NCBI RefSeq assembly: GCF_003385215.1
Contig: NZ_PQHW01000058.1
Span: 1-43,580, forward strand
Direction: 5' to 3'
Length of the DNA stretch: 43,580 nucleotides
Source of the DNA: Amycolatopsis thermalba
GTDB taxonomy: Bacteria > Actinomycetota > Actinomycetes > Mycobacteriales > Pseudonocardiaceae
The position numbers were made by a program, and so were the translations under genes. Below, one piece after another: positions 23,186 through 31,422 of this stretch (its first letter is position 1; the number at the start of each line of letters is the position of its first letter). Below the pieces are notes generated by a model. It did no database searches. It was not told the DNA's origin and saw only the letters and a list, made by a program, of their open reading frames with translations.

Positions 23186-24061
23186 CTACCGCCAGGCGGG
23201 GCCCGGGTCCTCCGCGTCGTCGCGCAGGACGGTTCCTTCGATCAGACCGTACGGACGGTCCGCGGCGTGGAAGACCTCGTTGTCGTTGGTGAGCCCGAAC
23301 GGGCTGAGGTCCACCACGAAGTGGTGCTTGTTCGGCATCGACAGCCGGATCTCGGCCACCTCACCGCGTTCTTCCAGAACCGCTTCGCCCATCGCGTACA
23401 GGGTCTGCTGCAGCGAGAGGCTGTGTTTCGTGGCGAAGGTCTCCAGCAGGATCCGCCGGATCTCGGCGAAGCTCGTGCGCCAGTCGAGGTCGCTGCCCTG
23501 GTAGCGCCACTGGGCGGTGACGGCGGTGGCCAGGATGCGATCGTCGGTCTCGGCCAGCGTCGTGTACCTGTCGCGCGGGAAGCCGTGGAACTCCGAGCCG
23601 GTCGACTTGAGCACGACCAGGTCGCGCAGGCCGGACACGACCCACGCGCGGTCGTTCTCGATCGTCACCACGGTGGTGCGTTTTTCCTCGCCCGAGCGGG
23701 AGAAGGCGTGGTCGTGCGGGCGGCCACCGACCGGGATGCGGTCCCAGCCGTGCTCGTCGATCGTGATGCGCGCGCCGGTGATCTGGCCGAACTCGCCGAC
23801 GAAGTGCCGTCCCAGCCGCAGCCCGAAGTCCTCGATCTCGCCGACCCGGCTCTCCTTGGCGAAGGCGTAGATCGTGTTCTTCTGCGTGTCGGTGGCGACC
23901 ACGTCGGAGTTGTCGCCGGTCAGGTGGGTTTTCGCGAGGTCACCGCGCAGCGCGGTGGACACGGTGAGGTCCTTGAGGTGGTGCACGTCCCCGGCGCGGG
24001 TCACCGTGACCAGGCGGACCTCGGCCTTGCCGTACTGGTTCGGGCCCAGCGTGATCCCCAT
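23186..24061 (-). CDS. pucL: Uricase (urate oxidase, factor-independent)
   Basis: Oxidises urate to 5-hydroxyisourate with O2, without cofactor. The 291 residues form the two tunnelling-fold repeats. Catalytic residues are visible: K12 in YGKAEVR, T57 in VVATDTQKNT and the His of MPNKHHFVVDLS. FHGFPRDRYTTL and QQTLYAMGE are also conserved. No peroxisomal tail, as expected for a bacterial enzyme. The ATG lies 2 bases after the HIU hydrolase stop, and the permease follows. Pathway order on the transcript is OHCU decarboxylase, HIU hydrolase, uricase, permease, so the unstable products are processed by co-expressed enzymes. Confidence 0.95.
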   Translation of the reverse strand: MGITLGPNQYGKAEVRLVTVTRAGDVHHLKDLTVSTALRGDLAKTHLTGDNSDVVATDTQKNTIYAFAKESRVGEIEDFGLRLGRHFVGEFGQITGARITIDEHGWDRIPVGGRPHDHAFSRSGEEKRTTVVTIENDRAWVVSGLRDLVVLKSTGSEFHGFPRDRYTTLAETDDRILATAVTAQWRYQGSDLDWRTSFAEIRRILLETFATKHSLSLQQTLYAMGEAVLEERGEVAEIRLSMPNKHHFVVDLSPFGLTNDNEVFHAADRPYGLIEGTVLRDDAEDPGPAWR

Positions 24062-24063
24062 GG

Positions 24064-24381
24064 TCAGCTCCCGCGGTAGGTGGAGTAGGAGAACGGGCTC
24101 AGCAGCACCGGCACGTGGTGGTGCTGCGTGCCGTCGGAGATCCGGAAGGACACCGTGACCTCGGGGAAGAACGCGTCCGGGCCGAGGTGGGCGCCGGTGT
24201 CGAAGACCAGCCGGTAGACGCCGGGGTCCAGTTCGTCCGGGCCGAGGTCGCGGATGCGGCCGTCGTCGTCGGTGCGGCCCCGGGCGATGGGGGTGCCGTC
24301 GCCCGTTTCCAGCCGGACCGGGACGCCCGCGGCCGGGCGGCCGGCGGCGGTGTCGAGGACGTGGGTGGTCACCAGGCTCAT
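24064..24381 (-). CDS. uraH: 5-Hydroxyisourate hydrolase (transthyretin-like)
   Basis: Hydrolyses 5-hydroxyisourate to OHCU. The 105 residues start with VTTHVLDTAAGRPA (His7) and end with the diagnostic YRGS tetrapeptide. QHHHVPVLLSPFSYSTYRGS supplies the other active-site His. The protein should be a cytoplasmic homotetramer. The ATG overlaps the uraD stop by 4 bases. Confidence 0.95.
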   Translation of the reverse strand: MSLVTTHVLDTAAGRPAAGVPVRLETGDGTPIARGRTDDDGRIRDLGPDELDPGVYRLVFDTGAHLGPDAFFPEVTVSFRISDGTQHHHVPVLLSPFSYSTYRGS

Positions 24382-24848
24382 GCGGTCACCGCCTTGTCCA
24401 GCCGCAGCACGGCGATCTCGACCAGCTCCCGCCCGGCGACCGCCAGTTCGGTGTCCGGGTCGTGGTGCATCCGCTCCCGCAGGTTCGCCAGCAGTTCCTC
24501 GCCGCTGCGCCCGCTCGCGCGGACCAGGAACACGTGCCCGAACCGCTCCTCGTACTCGGCGTTGGCGGCGCGGAACTGCGCGGCCGCGTCATCGTCCACA
24601 CCGGACTGTTCGGCGCGCGACCAGCCGCCCGCGGATCGGTCGCCGATCCGCGGATGCGCCGCGATGGCCCGCCTGGTCTCGTCCGCGGTCAGGGTGCGGC
24701 GGGCCGCGGCGGTCAGCGCGGCGAGATCGGGGTAGGGCCGTCCGGCCAGCACCGCGTCGACCCAGCGCGGGACGTCCAGGCACGCGGTGAGCAGGTCCCT
24801 GGCTTCGTCGGCGGGTGCGGTGTTGAACTCGGCGAGCGTGACAGTCAA
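24378..24848 (-). CDS. uraD: OHCU decarboxylase
   Basis: Converts 2-oxo-4-hydroxy-4-carboxy-5-ureidoimidazoline to S-allantoin. The all-helical protein of 156 residues has the active-site AHPRIGDR (His65), the following SAGGWSRAEQSGV and the C-terminal FGHVFLVRASGRSGEELL. The start is a TTG fixed by GGAGGA 5 bases upstream; no in-frame ATG or GTG lies nearby. It is the first gene of the urate operon, behind a good promoter overlapped by a palindrome. Confidence 0.92.
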   Translation of the reverse strand: MTVTLAEFNTAPADEARDLLTACLDVPRWVDAVLAGRPYPDLAALTAAARRTLTADETRRAIAAHPRIGDRSAGGWSRAEQSGVDDDAAAQFRAANAEYEERFGHVFLVRASGRSGEELLANLRERMHHDPDTELAVAGRELVEIAVLRLDKAVTA

Positions 24849-24889
24849 GTGTTCCTCCGGATCACGGTGCTGCCGATTCTGGGAAAAAG

Positions 24890-24918
24890 ACGTTACGGTC
24901 GTGTTCGACGAGCGTCAA
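24890..24918 (-). promoter_or_regulatory. Promoter of the uraD-uraH-uricase-permease operon
   Basis: On the minus strand TTGACG (24913-24918) and TAACGT (24890-24895) are 17 bases apart, close to the actinomycete housekeeping consensus. The predicted start is near 24883, about 35 bases before the TTG start of uraD. Confidence 0.65.
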
Positions 24919-24929
24919 CAATTTGTTGA
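24915..24929. promoter_or_regulatory. 15-bp perfect palindrome TCAACAATTTGTTGA; candidate repressor operator
   Basis: The halves TCAACAA and TTGTTGA flank one central T. The site lies on the -35 box of the urate operon promoter, 2 bases past the stop of the regulator gene. This position fits repression by the adjacent regulator or another purine-responsive repressor. It is AT-rich against a GC-rich background. Confidence 0.6.
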
Positions 24930-24931
24930 AG

Positions 24932-25402
24932 TCAGGGCTGGCGATTGAGATAGTTGTAGACCGTGAACCGGGTGACGCCGAGTGCTTCGGCGACGGTGGG
25001 CGCGGCCTTGCGCAGGGCGAACGCGCCGCGTTCCTCCAGCAGGCGCACGGCACGCTGCTTGCCGGGCCGGTCCAGGTCGGCCAGCCGGGTGCCGAGCTCC
25101 CGCTCGACCTCGGTGATCAGCCGCTCCAGCGTGGTGGGCGGGGCGCCGGCCGGTTCCCGGGCGGCGGCCGGCGTGGACAGCTGCAGGGTCAGGCGGGTCG
25201 CGCCGCCGGCCAGCGCGGCCCTGGCGATGGCCGGGAGCGCGTCGAGCAGGGCGTCCGCGTCGCCGCGGGCGGTGGTGCCGAGCGGGCCGAAGTCCACGGA
25301 CAGCCCGGCCCGCTCGGCGGCGGTCCGGGCCCGGACGGCGTGCTCGGGCGGCTCGCCTTCGCCGCGGAACGGTTCGGTGGTGAACTCGGCTTCCAGTTCC
25401 AC
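24932..25402 (-). CDS. Regulator fusing a thiamine-binding/YkoF-like domain to an HTH_22-type domain, 156 aa
   Basis: The N-terminal half (about 1-80) has EFTTEPFRGEGEPPEHAVRA, then GLSVDFGPLGTTARGDADAL and ATRLTLQLS. This resembles MTH1187/YkoF-type thiamine-binding domains (PF01910-like), which have a ferredoxin-like fold. The C-terminal part (about 118-156: AVRLLEERGAFALRKAAPTV, then AEALGVTRFTVYNYLNR) matches the HTH_22 domain of YheO-type regulators. It lies between the urate operon and the divergent allantoinase gene, so it probably controls both. The GTG at 25400-25402 begins the similarity; there is no clear ribosome site, and the frame continues upstream. The ligand is unknown; a purine-derived molecule is a guess. 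Confidence 0.65.
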   Translation of the reverse strand: MELEAEFTTEPFRGEGEPPEHAVRARTAAERAGLSVDFGPLGTTARGDADALLDALPAIARAALAGGATRLTLQLSTPAAAREPAGAPPTTLERLITEVERELGTRLADLDRPGKQRAVRLLEERGAFALRKAAPTVAEALGVTRFTVYNYLNRQP

Positions 25403-25467
25403 GTCGGCACGGTAACGGCCCGGGCGGGGAAACTGGAAGCGGACGAAAGGAGTGCGGGTGGAACTGG
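25389..25467. repeat. Inverted repeats in the regulator/allB divergent region
   Basis: GCTTCCAGTT (25389-25398) is the perfect inverse of AACTGGAAGC (25431-25440). CCAGTTCCAC (25393-25402) is the inverse of GTGGAACTGG (25458-25467). The outer pair covers the first codons of both divergent genes, which both begin Val-Glu-Leu, so part may be a coding coincidence. The middle copy is intergenic and lies next to the AAGGAG ribosome site of allB. Confidence 0.4.
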
Positions 25468-26783
25468 TCTTCCGGGCGCGGCGCGCGATCACGGCCGCGG
25501 GTACCGGGCCGTGCTCGGTGGGTGTCTCGGGTGGGCGGATCGTGGCCGTCGAACCGGGTGCGGCGTTGTCCGGCGACCGGGTGGTCGAGCTGGGCGACGA
25601 CGTCGTCCTGATGCCGGGGCTCGTCGACACGCACGTGCACGTCAACGACCCCGGCCGCAGCGAGTGGGAGGGCTTCGAGACGGCCACCCGGGCGGCCGCG
25701 GCGGGCGGGGTGACCACGATCGTGGACATGCCGCTGAACAGCCTGCCGCCGACGGTCGACCCGGACGCGCTGGAGGTGAAGCGGAAGGCCGCGGCCGGAC
25801 GCGTGCACGTGGACGTCGGCTTCTGGGGCGGCGCGATCCCCGGCAACGGCGGTCGCCTGGCGGCGCTGCACGAGGCCGGGGTGTTCGGGTTCAAGTGCTT
25901 CCTGCTGCACTCCGGCGTCGACGAGTTCCCGCCGCTGGACGACGCCGAACTGGAGGCGGACCTGCGGATCCTCGCCGGACTGGGCGCGTTGATGATCGTG
26001 CACGCCGAGGACGCCCCGACGATCGACGCCGCACCCCGGCCGCACGGCCCGCGGTACTCGGGATTTCTCGCGTCGCGGCCGCGGGAGGCGGAGAACCGGG
26101 CGATCGCGCGGGTCATCGAGCTGGCGCGGCGCACGGGGGCGCGGGCGCACATCCTGCACCTGTCCTCGTCGGACGCGCTGCCGATGATCTCGGCGGCGCG
26201 GGCCGAGGGGGTCGCGCTGACGGTCGAGACGTGCCCGCACTACCTGAGTTTCGCGGCGGAGGAGATCCGCGACGGCGCGACGCAGTTCAAGTGCTGCCCG
26301 CCGATCCGCGAGGCGGGCAACCGCGAGCTGCTGTGGCAGGGGCTGGCCGACGGTGTGATCGACTGCGTGGTGAGCGACCATTCGCCGTGCACGCCGGAGC
26401 TGAAGCGGTTCGACAGCGGCGACTTCGGCGCGGCCTGGGGCGGGATTTCCGGGTTGCAGGTCGGGCTGCCCGCGGTGTGGAGCGGCGCCGCGCAGCGTGG
26501 GCACGGGCTGGCGGACGTGGTGCGCTGGATGGCGACGCGCCCGGCCGAGCTGGCCGGGATGACGCGCAAGGGCCGGATCGCGCCCGGGTACGACGCCGAC
26601 TTCTGCGTGTTCGCGCCGGACGAGGAGTTCGTCGTGGACGTCGCGAAGCTGCGTCACCGGAACCCGGTGAGCGCCTACGACGGCAGCCCGTTGCGGGGTG
26701 TGGTGCGGCAGACGTGGTTGCGGGGCCAGGAAGTCACCGGGGACGATCCCCGGGGCGAGTTGCTGAATCGAGGGCAGTGTTGA
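25458..26783 (+). CDS. allB: Allantoinase
   Basis: Hydrolyses allantoin to allantoate. The dihydroorotase-like amidohydrolase has [13 protein letters not shown] (His59, His61), [16 protein letters not shown] with the carboxylated Lys, [19 protein letters not shown] and [11 protein letters not shown] carrying the last metal Asp. At 441 residues it is of usual length. GTG 25458 is preferred over GTG 25452 because AAGGAG (25447-25452) then has a 5-base spacer. It overlaps the allantoicase start, so both are translated from one mRNA. Confidence 0.95.
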   Translation: MELVFRARRAITAAGTGPCSVGVSGGRIVAVEPGAALSGDRVVELGDDVVLMPGLVDTHVHVNDPGRSEWEGFETATRAAAAGGVTTIVDMPLNSLPPTVDPDALEVKRKAAAGRVHVDVGFWGGAIPGNGGRLAALHEAGVFGFKCFLLHSGVDEFPPLDDAELEADLRILAGLGALMIVHAEDAPTIDAAPRPHGPRYSGFLASRPREAENRAIARVIELARRTGARAHILHLSSSDALPMISAARAEGVALTVETCPHYLSFAAEEIRDGATQFKCCPPIREAGNRELLWQGLADGVIDCVVSDHSPCTPELKRFDSGDFGAAWGGISGLQVGLPAVWSGAAQRGHGLADVVRWMATRPAELAGMTRKGRIAPGYDADFCVFAPDEEFVVDVAKLRHRNPVSAYDGSPLRGVVRQTWLRGQEVTGDDPRGELLNRGQC

Positions 26784-27781
26784 CCGAGCGTCCGGAGTGG
26801 ACTCATGAGCCGGATCTGGCGTCGCGCCGGGCCGGTGGCAGCGTGGTGTGGGCCAACGACGAGGCCTTCGCCGAGCGGGAGAACCTGATCAAGCCGGGGC
26901 CGGCGGAGTTCCGGCCGTGGAACTTCGGGCACAAGGGGCAGATCTACGACGGGTGGGAGACGCGGCGGCGCCGGGAGCCGGGCGTCGACCAGGCGATCGT
27001 GCGTCTCGGGTTGCCGGGTGTGGTGGCCGGGGTGGTGGTCGACACGGCGTTCTTCACCGGGAACTACCCGCCGTTCGCGTCGGTGGAGGCGGTGGCGGTC
27101 GACGGGTATCCGAGCCCGGCCGAGTTGCTGGAGCTGGAGTGGACGCCGCTGGTGCCGAAATCGGAGGTGCGGGGTGACTCGGAGAACTTCTTCGCCGTGT
27201 CCTCGGGGCGGCGCTGGACGCACGTGCGGCTGACGATCCACCCGGACGGGGGAGTCGCGCGGTTCCGGGTGCACGGCGCGCCGGTGGCCGACCTGCGGCT
27301 GGTCGACCCGGCCGCGCTGGACCTGGCCGCGCTGGAGAACGGCGCGCGGGTGACGGGGTGCTCGAACATGTTCTACTCGTCGCCGTCGAACCTGATCTCG
27401 CCCGGTTTCGCCGCGGTGATGGGGGAGGGCTGGGAAACGGCCCGCCGCCGCGACGACGGCAACGACTGGGTGTCGGTGGCGCTGGCGGGCGCGGGCGTGC
27501 CGCGGCTGGCGGAGCTGGACACCACGCACTTCAAGGGCAACGCGCCCGGGTGGGCGTCGCTGAGCGGCCGCCTGGACGGCCCGTGGTTCGAGGTGTTGCC
27601 GCGCACGCGCCTCCAACCGGACACGAGGCACCGTTTCCTGGTGCCGGAGCCGCGCGAACTGAGCGAGGTGCGCCTGGACATCCACCCGGACGGCGGCATG
27701 GCCCGGCTGCGCCTGTGGGGCGCACTGACGGAGCGGGGACGCGAGACGTTCGAGCGACGGTTCCGGGATACGGCGGGCTGA
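26777..27781 (+). CDS. alc: Allantoicase
   Basis: Hydrolyses allantoate to ureidoglycolate and urea. The 334-residue protein has two homologous jelly-roll repeats, each with a [16 protein letters not shown] segment (near 61 and 220), a [11 protein letters not shown] / [11 protein letters not shown] segment and an IHPDGG(V/M)AR(F/L)R motif. The GTG 26777 overlaps the allB end; TTG 26780 has better spacing to GAGGG and could be the true start. Urea and ureidoglycolate need further enzymes not seen in this window. A strong hairpin follows the stop. Confidence 0.95.
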   Translation: MLTERPEWTHEPDLASRRAGGSVVWANDEAFAERENLIKPGPAEFRPWNFGHKGQIYDGWETRRRREPGVDQAIVRLGLPGVVAGVVVDTAFFTGNYPPFASVEAVAVDGYPSPAELLELEWTPLVPKSEVRGDSENFFAVSSGRRWTHVRLTIHPDGGVARFRVHGAPVADLRLVDPAALDLAALENGARVTGCSNMFYSSPSNLISPGFAAVMGEGWETARRRDDGNDWVSVALAGAGVPRLAELDTTHFKGNAPGWASLSGRLDGPWFEVLPRTRLQPDTRHRFLVPEPRELSEVRLDIHPDGGMARLRLWGALTERGRETFERRFRDTAG

Positions 27782-27830
27782 GGATCGCCGGTCGGTTGTC
27801 CGGGTGCCCCGCCCACGGCCGGCGCGGCGC

Positions 27831-27861
27831 CGCGGGCTGGGTTGCCGGCTACCAGCCCGCG
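27831..27861. terminator. 10-bp hairpin between alc and the SDR gene
   Basis: CGCGGGCTGG (27831-27840), 11-base loop, CCAGCCCGCG (27852-27861). It lies between two convergent genes and probably ends both transcripts. No T-run is present. Confidence 0.6.
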
Positions 27862-27871
27862 TGGGCAAGCC

Positions 27872-28645
27872 TCAAAGCGCGTGCCCGCCCGCCACCTGGA
27901 GCACCTGACCCGTGATCCAGCGCGCCTGCCGCGACGCCAGGAAAACCACCGCGTCGGCGATGTCCTCCGGCTCACCCACCCGGCCGAGCGGCACCAGGCC
28001 GCGCACCTCCTCCTCGAGCGCGGCGCTCATCCAGCCCGTCTGCACCGGCCCCGGCGCGACCGCGTTCACCCGGATCCCCTGCGCGCCCAGGTCCAGCGCG
28101 CTCGCCCGCGTCAGGGCCTCCAGCGCCGCCTTCGACGTGCCGTATCCGATCTGCCCCGGGAAGGCCCGGGCGCTGTCCGTCGAGATGTTCACCACGCACG
28201 GCGGTTCCGCGCCCCGCAGGCGGGCCACCTCCGCGATCAGCAGCGCGGGCGCCACCGCGTTGACCCGGTAGTGCCGCTCCAGCGACGACGCCGACAACGC
28301 GTCGATCGTGTCCGGCGTCTCGCAGTGCGCCGCGTTGTTGACCAGCACCTGCACCGGACCGAGCCGCTCCGCCACCTCGGCCACCAGGCGCCGCGGACCG
28401 TCCGGGTCGGCCAAGTCCGCCGCGACCGCGATCCCGCCCAGCTCCCGGGCCAGCGAAACCGCCACCTCGGCCGCGGGCGTCACGTGCGCCCACTCGCCAC
28501 CCTCCGGCGGCGGCGCGTCCTCCGCCAGGTGGTGCACCGCGACGCGCGCCCCCTCGGCGGCGAACGCCCGGCTGATCGCCGCGCCGATGCCACCCGCGCC
28601 ACCGGTCACCAGCACCGTCCGGCCACGCAATCCGGTTTCGATCAC
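27872..28645 (-). CDS. Short-chain dehydrogenase/reductase, 257 aa
   Basis: Classical SDR. The NAD(P)-binding TGGAGGIG is near residues 14-21, VNNAAH replaces the usual NNAG, and the catalytic set NISTDS, YGTSK (Tyr/Lys) is present. It ends with the family's SRQARWITGQVLQVAGGHAL. The GTG at 28645 is chosen by similarity. The substrate is unknown. The MBL-fold gene upstream is 10 bases away on the same strand, so the two may be cotranscribed. Confidence 0.9.
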   Translation of the reverse strand: MIETGLRGRTVLVTGGAGGIGAAISRAFAAEGARVAVHHLAEDAPPPEGGEWAHVTPAAEVAVSLARELGGIAVAADLADPDGPRRLVAEVAERLGPVQVLVNNAAHCETPDTIDALSASSLERHYRVNAVAPALLIAEVARLRGAEPPCVVNISTDSARAFPGQIGYGTSKAALEALTRASALDLGAQGIRVNAVAPGPVQTGWMSAALEEEVRGLVPLGRVGEPEDIADAVVFLASRQARWITGQVLQVAGGHAL

Positions 28646-28655
28646 GCCCCCGACG

Positions 28656-29420
28656 TTAGCGGATCACGGTGCTTTCACCCGGTTCCAGGACGTGCAGCCG
28701 GTCGCTCAGGCCCGCCCCGGCGAACGCCTTCCGCACCTCGTCGGGGCCCTCGCTGAAGTGGGCCCACCCGCGGGTGTGCACGGGCACGATGTTGCGCGCC
28801 CGCAGCGCGTGGGCGGCCTCGGCGGCGTCCTCGCTGGTCAGGGTCAGCGGGACGCCCTCGAACAGAGACGTGCGCGCCGCGCCGGCGAAGAGCACCGCCA
28901 GGTCCAGCCGCCGCAGCCGGCGGGAGATGTCGCGCACCACGTCGAGCGAGGCGTTGTCCCCGCTCACGTACACCGTCGGCAGGTCCTTCCCGGTCAGCAC
29001 GAACCCGATGACCTCCCCGGTCAGCTCCTCGCTGCCCGCCGGCCCGTGCTGGGCCGGCACGGCGGTCACCGCGACCGGCCCGATGTGCAGCTGGTGCCAC
29101 GGCGCCAGCCCCTGCGCCGTGCCGCCCAGCCGCCGCGCGCCGCTGGGCGTGGTCAGCGTGAGCAGGGCCTCCCCGACGTACCGCCGGCCGTCCGGGTCCA
29201 GGTTGTCGGCGTGCTGGTCGTGCGACAGCAGCACCGCGTCGACCGGCCCGACCTCCGCCGCGGACAGGCCGGGGTCCTCGGTCTTGGTCAGCGGCCGCCC
29301 CGGCGTCGTCTCGTGCACGCCGGCCGGGCTGAACGTCGGGTCGGTCAGGAACCGTTTGCCACCCAGCTCCAGCAGCACCGTCGGACCGCCGACGTAGGTC
29401 ACCTTCACACCGTCTGCCAT
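28656..29420 (-). CDS. Metallo-beta-lactamase-fold hydrolase (UlaG-like), 254 aa
   Basis: Zn-dependent MBL-fold protein. The motif SHDQHADNLD gives the His-x-Asp/Gln-His ligands. Further ligands are in PAQHGP, SGDNASLD and PVHTRGWAHF. The N-terminal VTYVGGPTVLLELGGKRFLT, followed by DPTF, matches the UlaG/YtnP-type group acting on lactones or phosphoesters. ATG 29420 is preferred to the upstream GTG because of alignment. The substrate is unknown. Confidence 0.82.
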   Translation of the reverse strand: MADGVKVTYVGGPTVLLELGGKRFLTDPTFSPAGVHETTPGRPLTKTEDPGLSAAEVGPVDAVLLSHDQHADNLDPDGRRYVGEALLTLTTPSGARRLGGTAQGLAPWHQLHIGPVAVTAVPAQHGPAGSEELTGEVIGFVLTGKDLPTVYVSGDNASLDVVRDISRRLRRLDLAVLFAGAARTSLFEGVPLTLTSEDAAEAAHALRARNIVPVHTRGWAHFSEGPDEVRKAFAGAGLSDRLHVLEPGESTVIR

Positions 29421-29505
29421 GACCAGCACAACCCACCTCCACCCGGGGAACTTCCCGCCACGCCACCGAGTCTGACACGATCGGCCAGCCTCAGTGGAGG
29501 GTGAG

Positions 29506-29533
29506 CCGCGGCGAATCGCTTTTCCCGCCGCGG
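29506..29533 (-). terminator. 8-bp hairpin after the CoA-binding gene
   Basis: CCGCGGCG (29506-29513) and CGCCGCGG (29526-29533) flank a 12-base loop, immediately past the stop at 29536 when read on the minus strand. It is the likely end of the metY transcript. The rest of 29421-29505 shows no gene. Confidence 0.45.
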
Positions 29534-29535
29534 GA

Positions 29536-30066
29536 TCAGGGCTTCAGGCGCCGCCGCGACGAGATCACCCCGGTGTTGAAACCGGCCAGGTGCAAGCCGC
29601 CCGCGAACCGCGCGTGCTCGATCTTCACGCACCGGTTCATCACCACTTCCAGGCCCGCTTCGCTCGCCCGCTGCGCCACCGGCTCGTGCCACAGGCCCAG
29701 CTGCAGCCACAGCGTCCGCGCACCCGCCTCGATCACTTCTTCCGCCACTTCCGGCAGGTCGGAGTGCTTGCGGAACACGCTGACCAGGTCCAGCTCACCC
29801 GGCACGTCGGCCAGCGACGGGTACACCGGCCGCCCCAGCAGCGACGACAGCCGCGGGTTGACGAAGTTCACCTCGTAGGGGCTGGCGGACAGCAGGTAGG
29901 TCGCGACGAAGTAGCTCGGCCGCGCCGGGTTGTCCGACGCGCCGACGATCGTCACCGACTTCGTGCGCGACAGCAGCGCGAGCCGTTCCCGCGCGGTCGG
30001 CGGGGTCCAGGACAGCGGCGACTCCGACCGGACGGCCCCGGACGGCACGGTCGTCTCCAGGCTCAT
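29536..30066 (-). CDS. CoA-binding domain protein (YccU-like), 176 aa
   Basis: Rossmann-type CoA_binding domain: SVTIVGASDNPARPSY (about 37-52), then VNPR, GRPVYPSLADVP, VSVFRKHSDLPEVAEEVIEAG and WLQLGLW, ending with VVMNRCVKIEHARF. Proteins of this family are small, soluble and of uncertain role. The ATG overlaps the stop of metY, and pairing with metY is frequent in bacteria, suggesting a role in sulfur amino-acid metabolism; this is inference. Confidence 0.85.
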   Translation of the reverse strand: MSLETTVPSGAVRSESPLSWTPPTARERLALLSRTKSVTIVGASDNPARPSYFVATYLLSASPYEVNFVNPRLSSLLGRPVYPSLADVPGELDLVSVFRKHSDLPEVAEEVIEAGARTLWLQLGLWHEPVAQRASEAGLEVVMNRCVKIEHARFAGGLHLAGFNTGVISSRRRLKP

Positions 30067-31355
30067 GCGGCCTTCACCGCCGCGGTCAGCGCCTGGTCGA
30101 TGTCCCACAGGATGTCCTCGGCGTCCTCCAGCCCGACCGACAGCCGGATCAGGTCCGGGCCCACGCCGCCGGCCTTCAGCTGCTCGTCGGAGAGCTGCTG
30201 GTGGGTCGTGGAGGCGGGGTGGATGACCAGCGTGCGGGCGTCGCCGACGTTGGCCAGGTGCGACAGCAGCTCGACCGACTCGACGAACTTCTCCCCGGCC
30301 GCGCGCCCGCCCTTGATCCCGAACGAGAACACCGCGCCGGGCCCGAGCGGCAGGTACTTCCGCGCCAGCTCGTGGTGCCGGTGCCCGGGCAGGCCGGCGT
30401 AGCTGACCCACGCCACGCGGTCGTCGGCGTCCAGGAACTCCGCGACGGCGCGGGCGTTCGCCAGGTGCGCGTCCATCCGCTGCGGCAGCGTCTCCACGCC
30501 CTGGAGCAGCAGGAACGCCGAGTGCGGCGACAGCACCGCGCCGATGTCGCGCAGCTGCTCGGCGCGCAGCCGCGTGCAGAACGCGTACTCGCCGAAGTTC
30601 TCCCAGTACTTGAGACCGCCGTAGCTGGGCACGACCTCGGTCATCCGCGGGAACTTCCCGTTGCCCCAGTCGAACCGGCCCGATTCGACGACGATCCCGC
30701 CGAGCGTGGTGCCGTGCCCGCCGAGGAACTTCGTCGCCGAGTGCAGCACGATGTCCGCGCCGTGCTCGATCGGGCGGCACAGGTACGGCGTCGCCAGCGT
30801 CGCGTCGACCACGAGCGGGATGTCGTGACTGTGCGCGAGGCCGGCGAGCGCGGCGAGGTCCGCGATACCGCCACTCGGGTTGCCGATGACCTCGGTGAAG
30901 ATCAGCCGGGTGCGGTCGGTGATCGCGGCCGCGTAGTCGTCCAGGTCGTCCCCGGCCACGAAGCTGGTCTCCACGCCGAACCGGGCCAGCGTCCCGGACA
31001 GCTGCGTGACCGTGCCGCCGTAGAGCCCGCTCGCCGAGACGATGTGGTCGCCCGCCTCGGCCAGCGCGGAGAACGTGAGGAACTCCGCCGCCTGCCCGCT
31101 GCTGGTCGCGACGCCGCCGATGCCGCCTTCGAGGCTCGCGAGGCGCTCCTCGAACGCCGCGACGGTCGGGTTGCCGATCCGGCTGTAGATGTTGCCGTAC
31201 TTCTGCAACGCGAACAGGTTGGCCGCGTCGGCCGCGTCCTCGAAGACGAAACTCGTGGTCTGGTAGATCGGCACCGCCCGCGCCCCGGTCACCGGATCGG
31301 GAGTCCCGCCGGCGTGCAGGGCGCGGGTGCGGAAGCCCCAGCTGCGCTCACTCAC
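30063..31355 (-). CDS. metY: O-acetylhomoserine sulfhydrylase (MetY)
   Basis: PLP enzyme of the Cys/Met metabolism family, 430 residues. It forms homocysteine from O-acetylhomoserine and sulfide. Motifs are YSRIGNPT (about 57-64), ASGLYGGT, the PLP-lysine segment HSATKFLGGHG (Lys209), and SVGLEDAEDILWDI near the end. The long insertion at about residues 220-250 separates MetY from MetB/MetC. The GTG start (31353-31355) has GGGGAGG, but some 20 bases away. No metX is seen next to it, and no SAM riboswitch precedes it. Confidence 0.9.
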   Translation of the reverse strand: MSERSWGFRTRALHAGGTPDPVTGARAVPIYQTTSFVFEDAADAANLFALQKYGNIYSRIGNPTVAAFEERLASLEGGIGGVATSSGQAAEFLTFSALAEAGDHIVSASGLYGGTVTQLSGTLARFGVETSFVAGDDLDDYAAAITDRTRLIFTEVIGNPSGGIADLAALAGLAHSHDIPLVVDATLATPYLCRPIEHGADIVLHSATKFLGGHGTTLGGIVVESGRFDWGNGKFPRMTEVVPSYGGLKYWENFGEYAFCTRLRAEQLRDIGAVLSPHSAFLLLQGVETLPQRMDAHLANARAVAEFLDADDRVAWVSYAGLPGHRHHELARKYLPLGPGAVFSFGIKGGRAAGEKFVESVELLSHLANVGDARTLVIHPASTTHQQLSDEQLKAGGVGPDLIRLSVGLEDAEDILWDIDQALTAAVKAA

Positions 31356-31422
31356 CCGGCCGACGCTACCTCCCCGTACGCGGGTGGGGCGAGCGTTCCC
31401 GCGCGGCGGACGGCCGGTGATC

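Noticed and set aside
31356..31420. SAM riboswitch before metY
   Set aside because: The upstream stretch is only about 65 bases to the next remnant and lacks the conserved core of SAM-I or SAM-IV elements.
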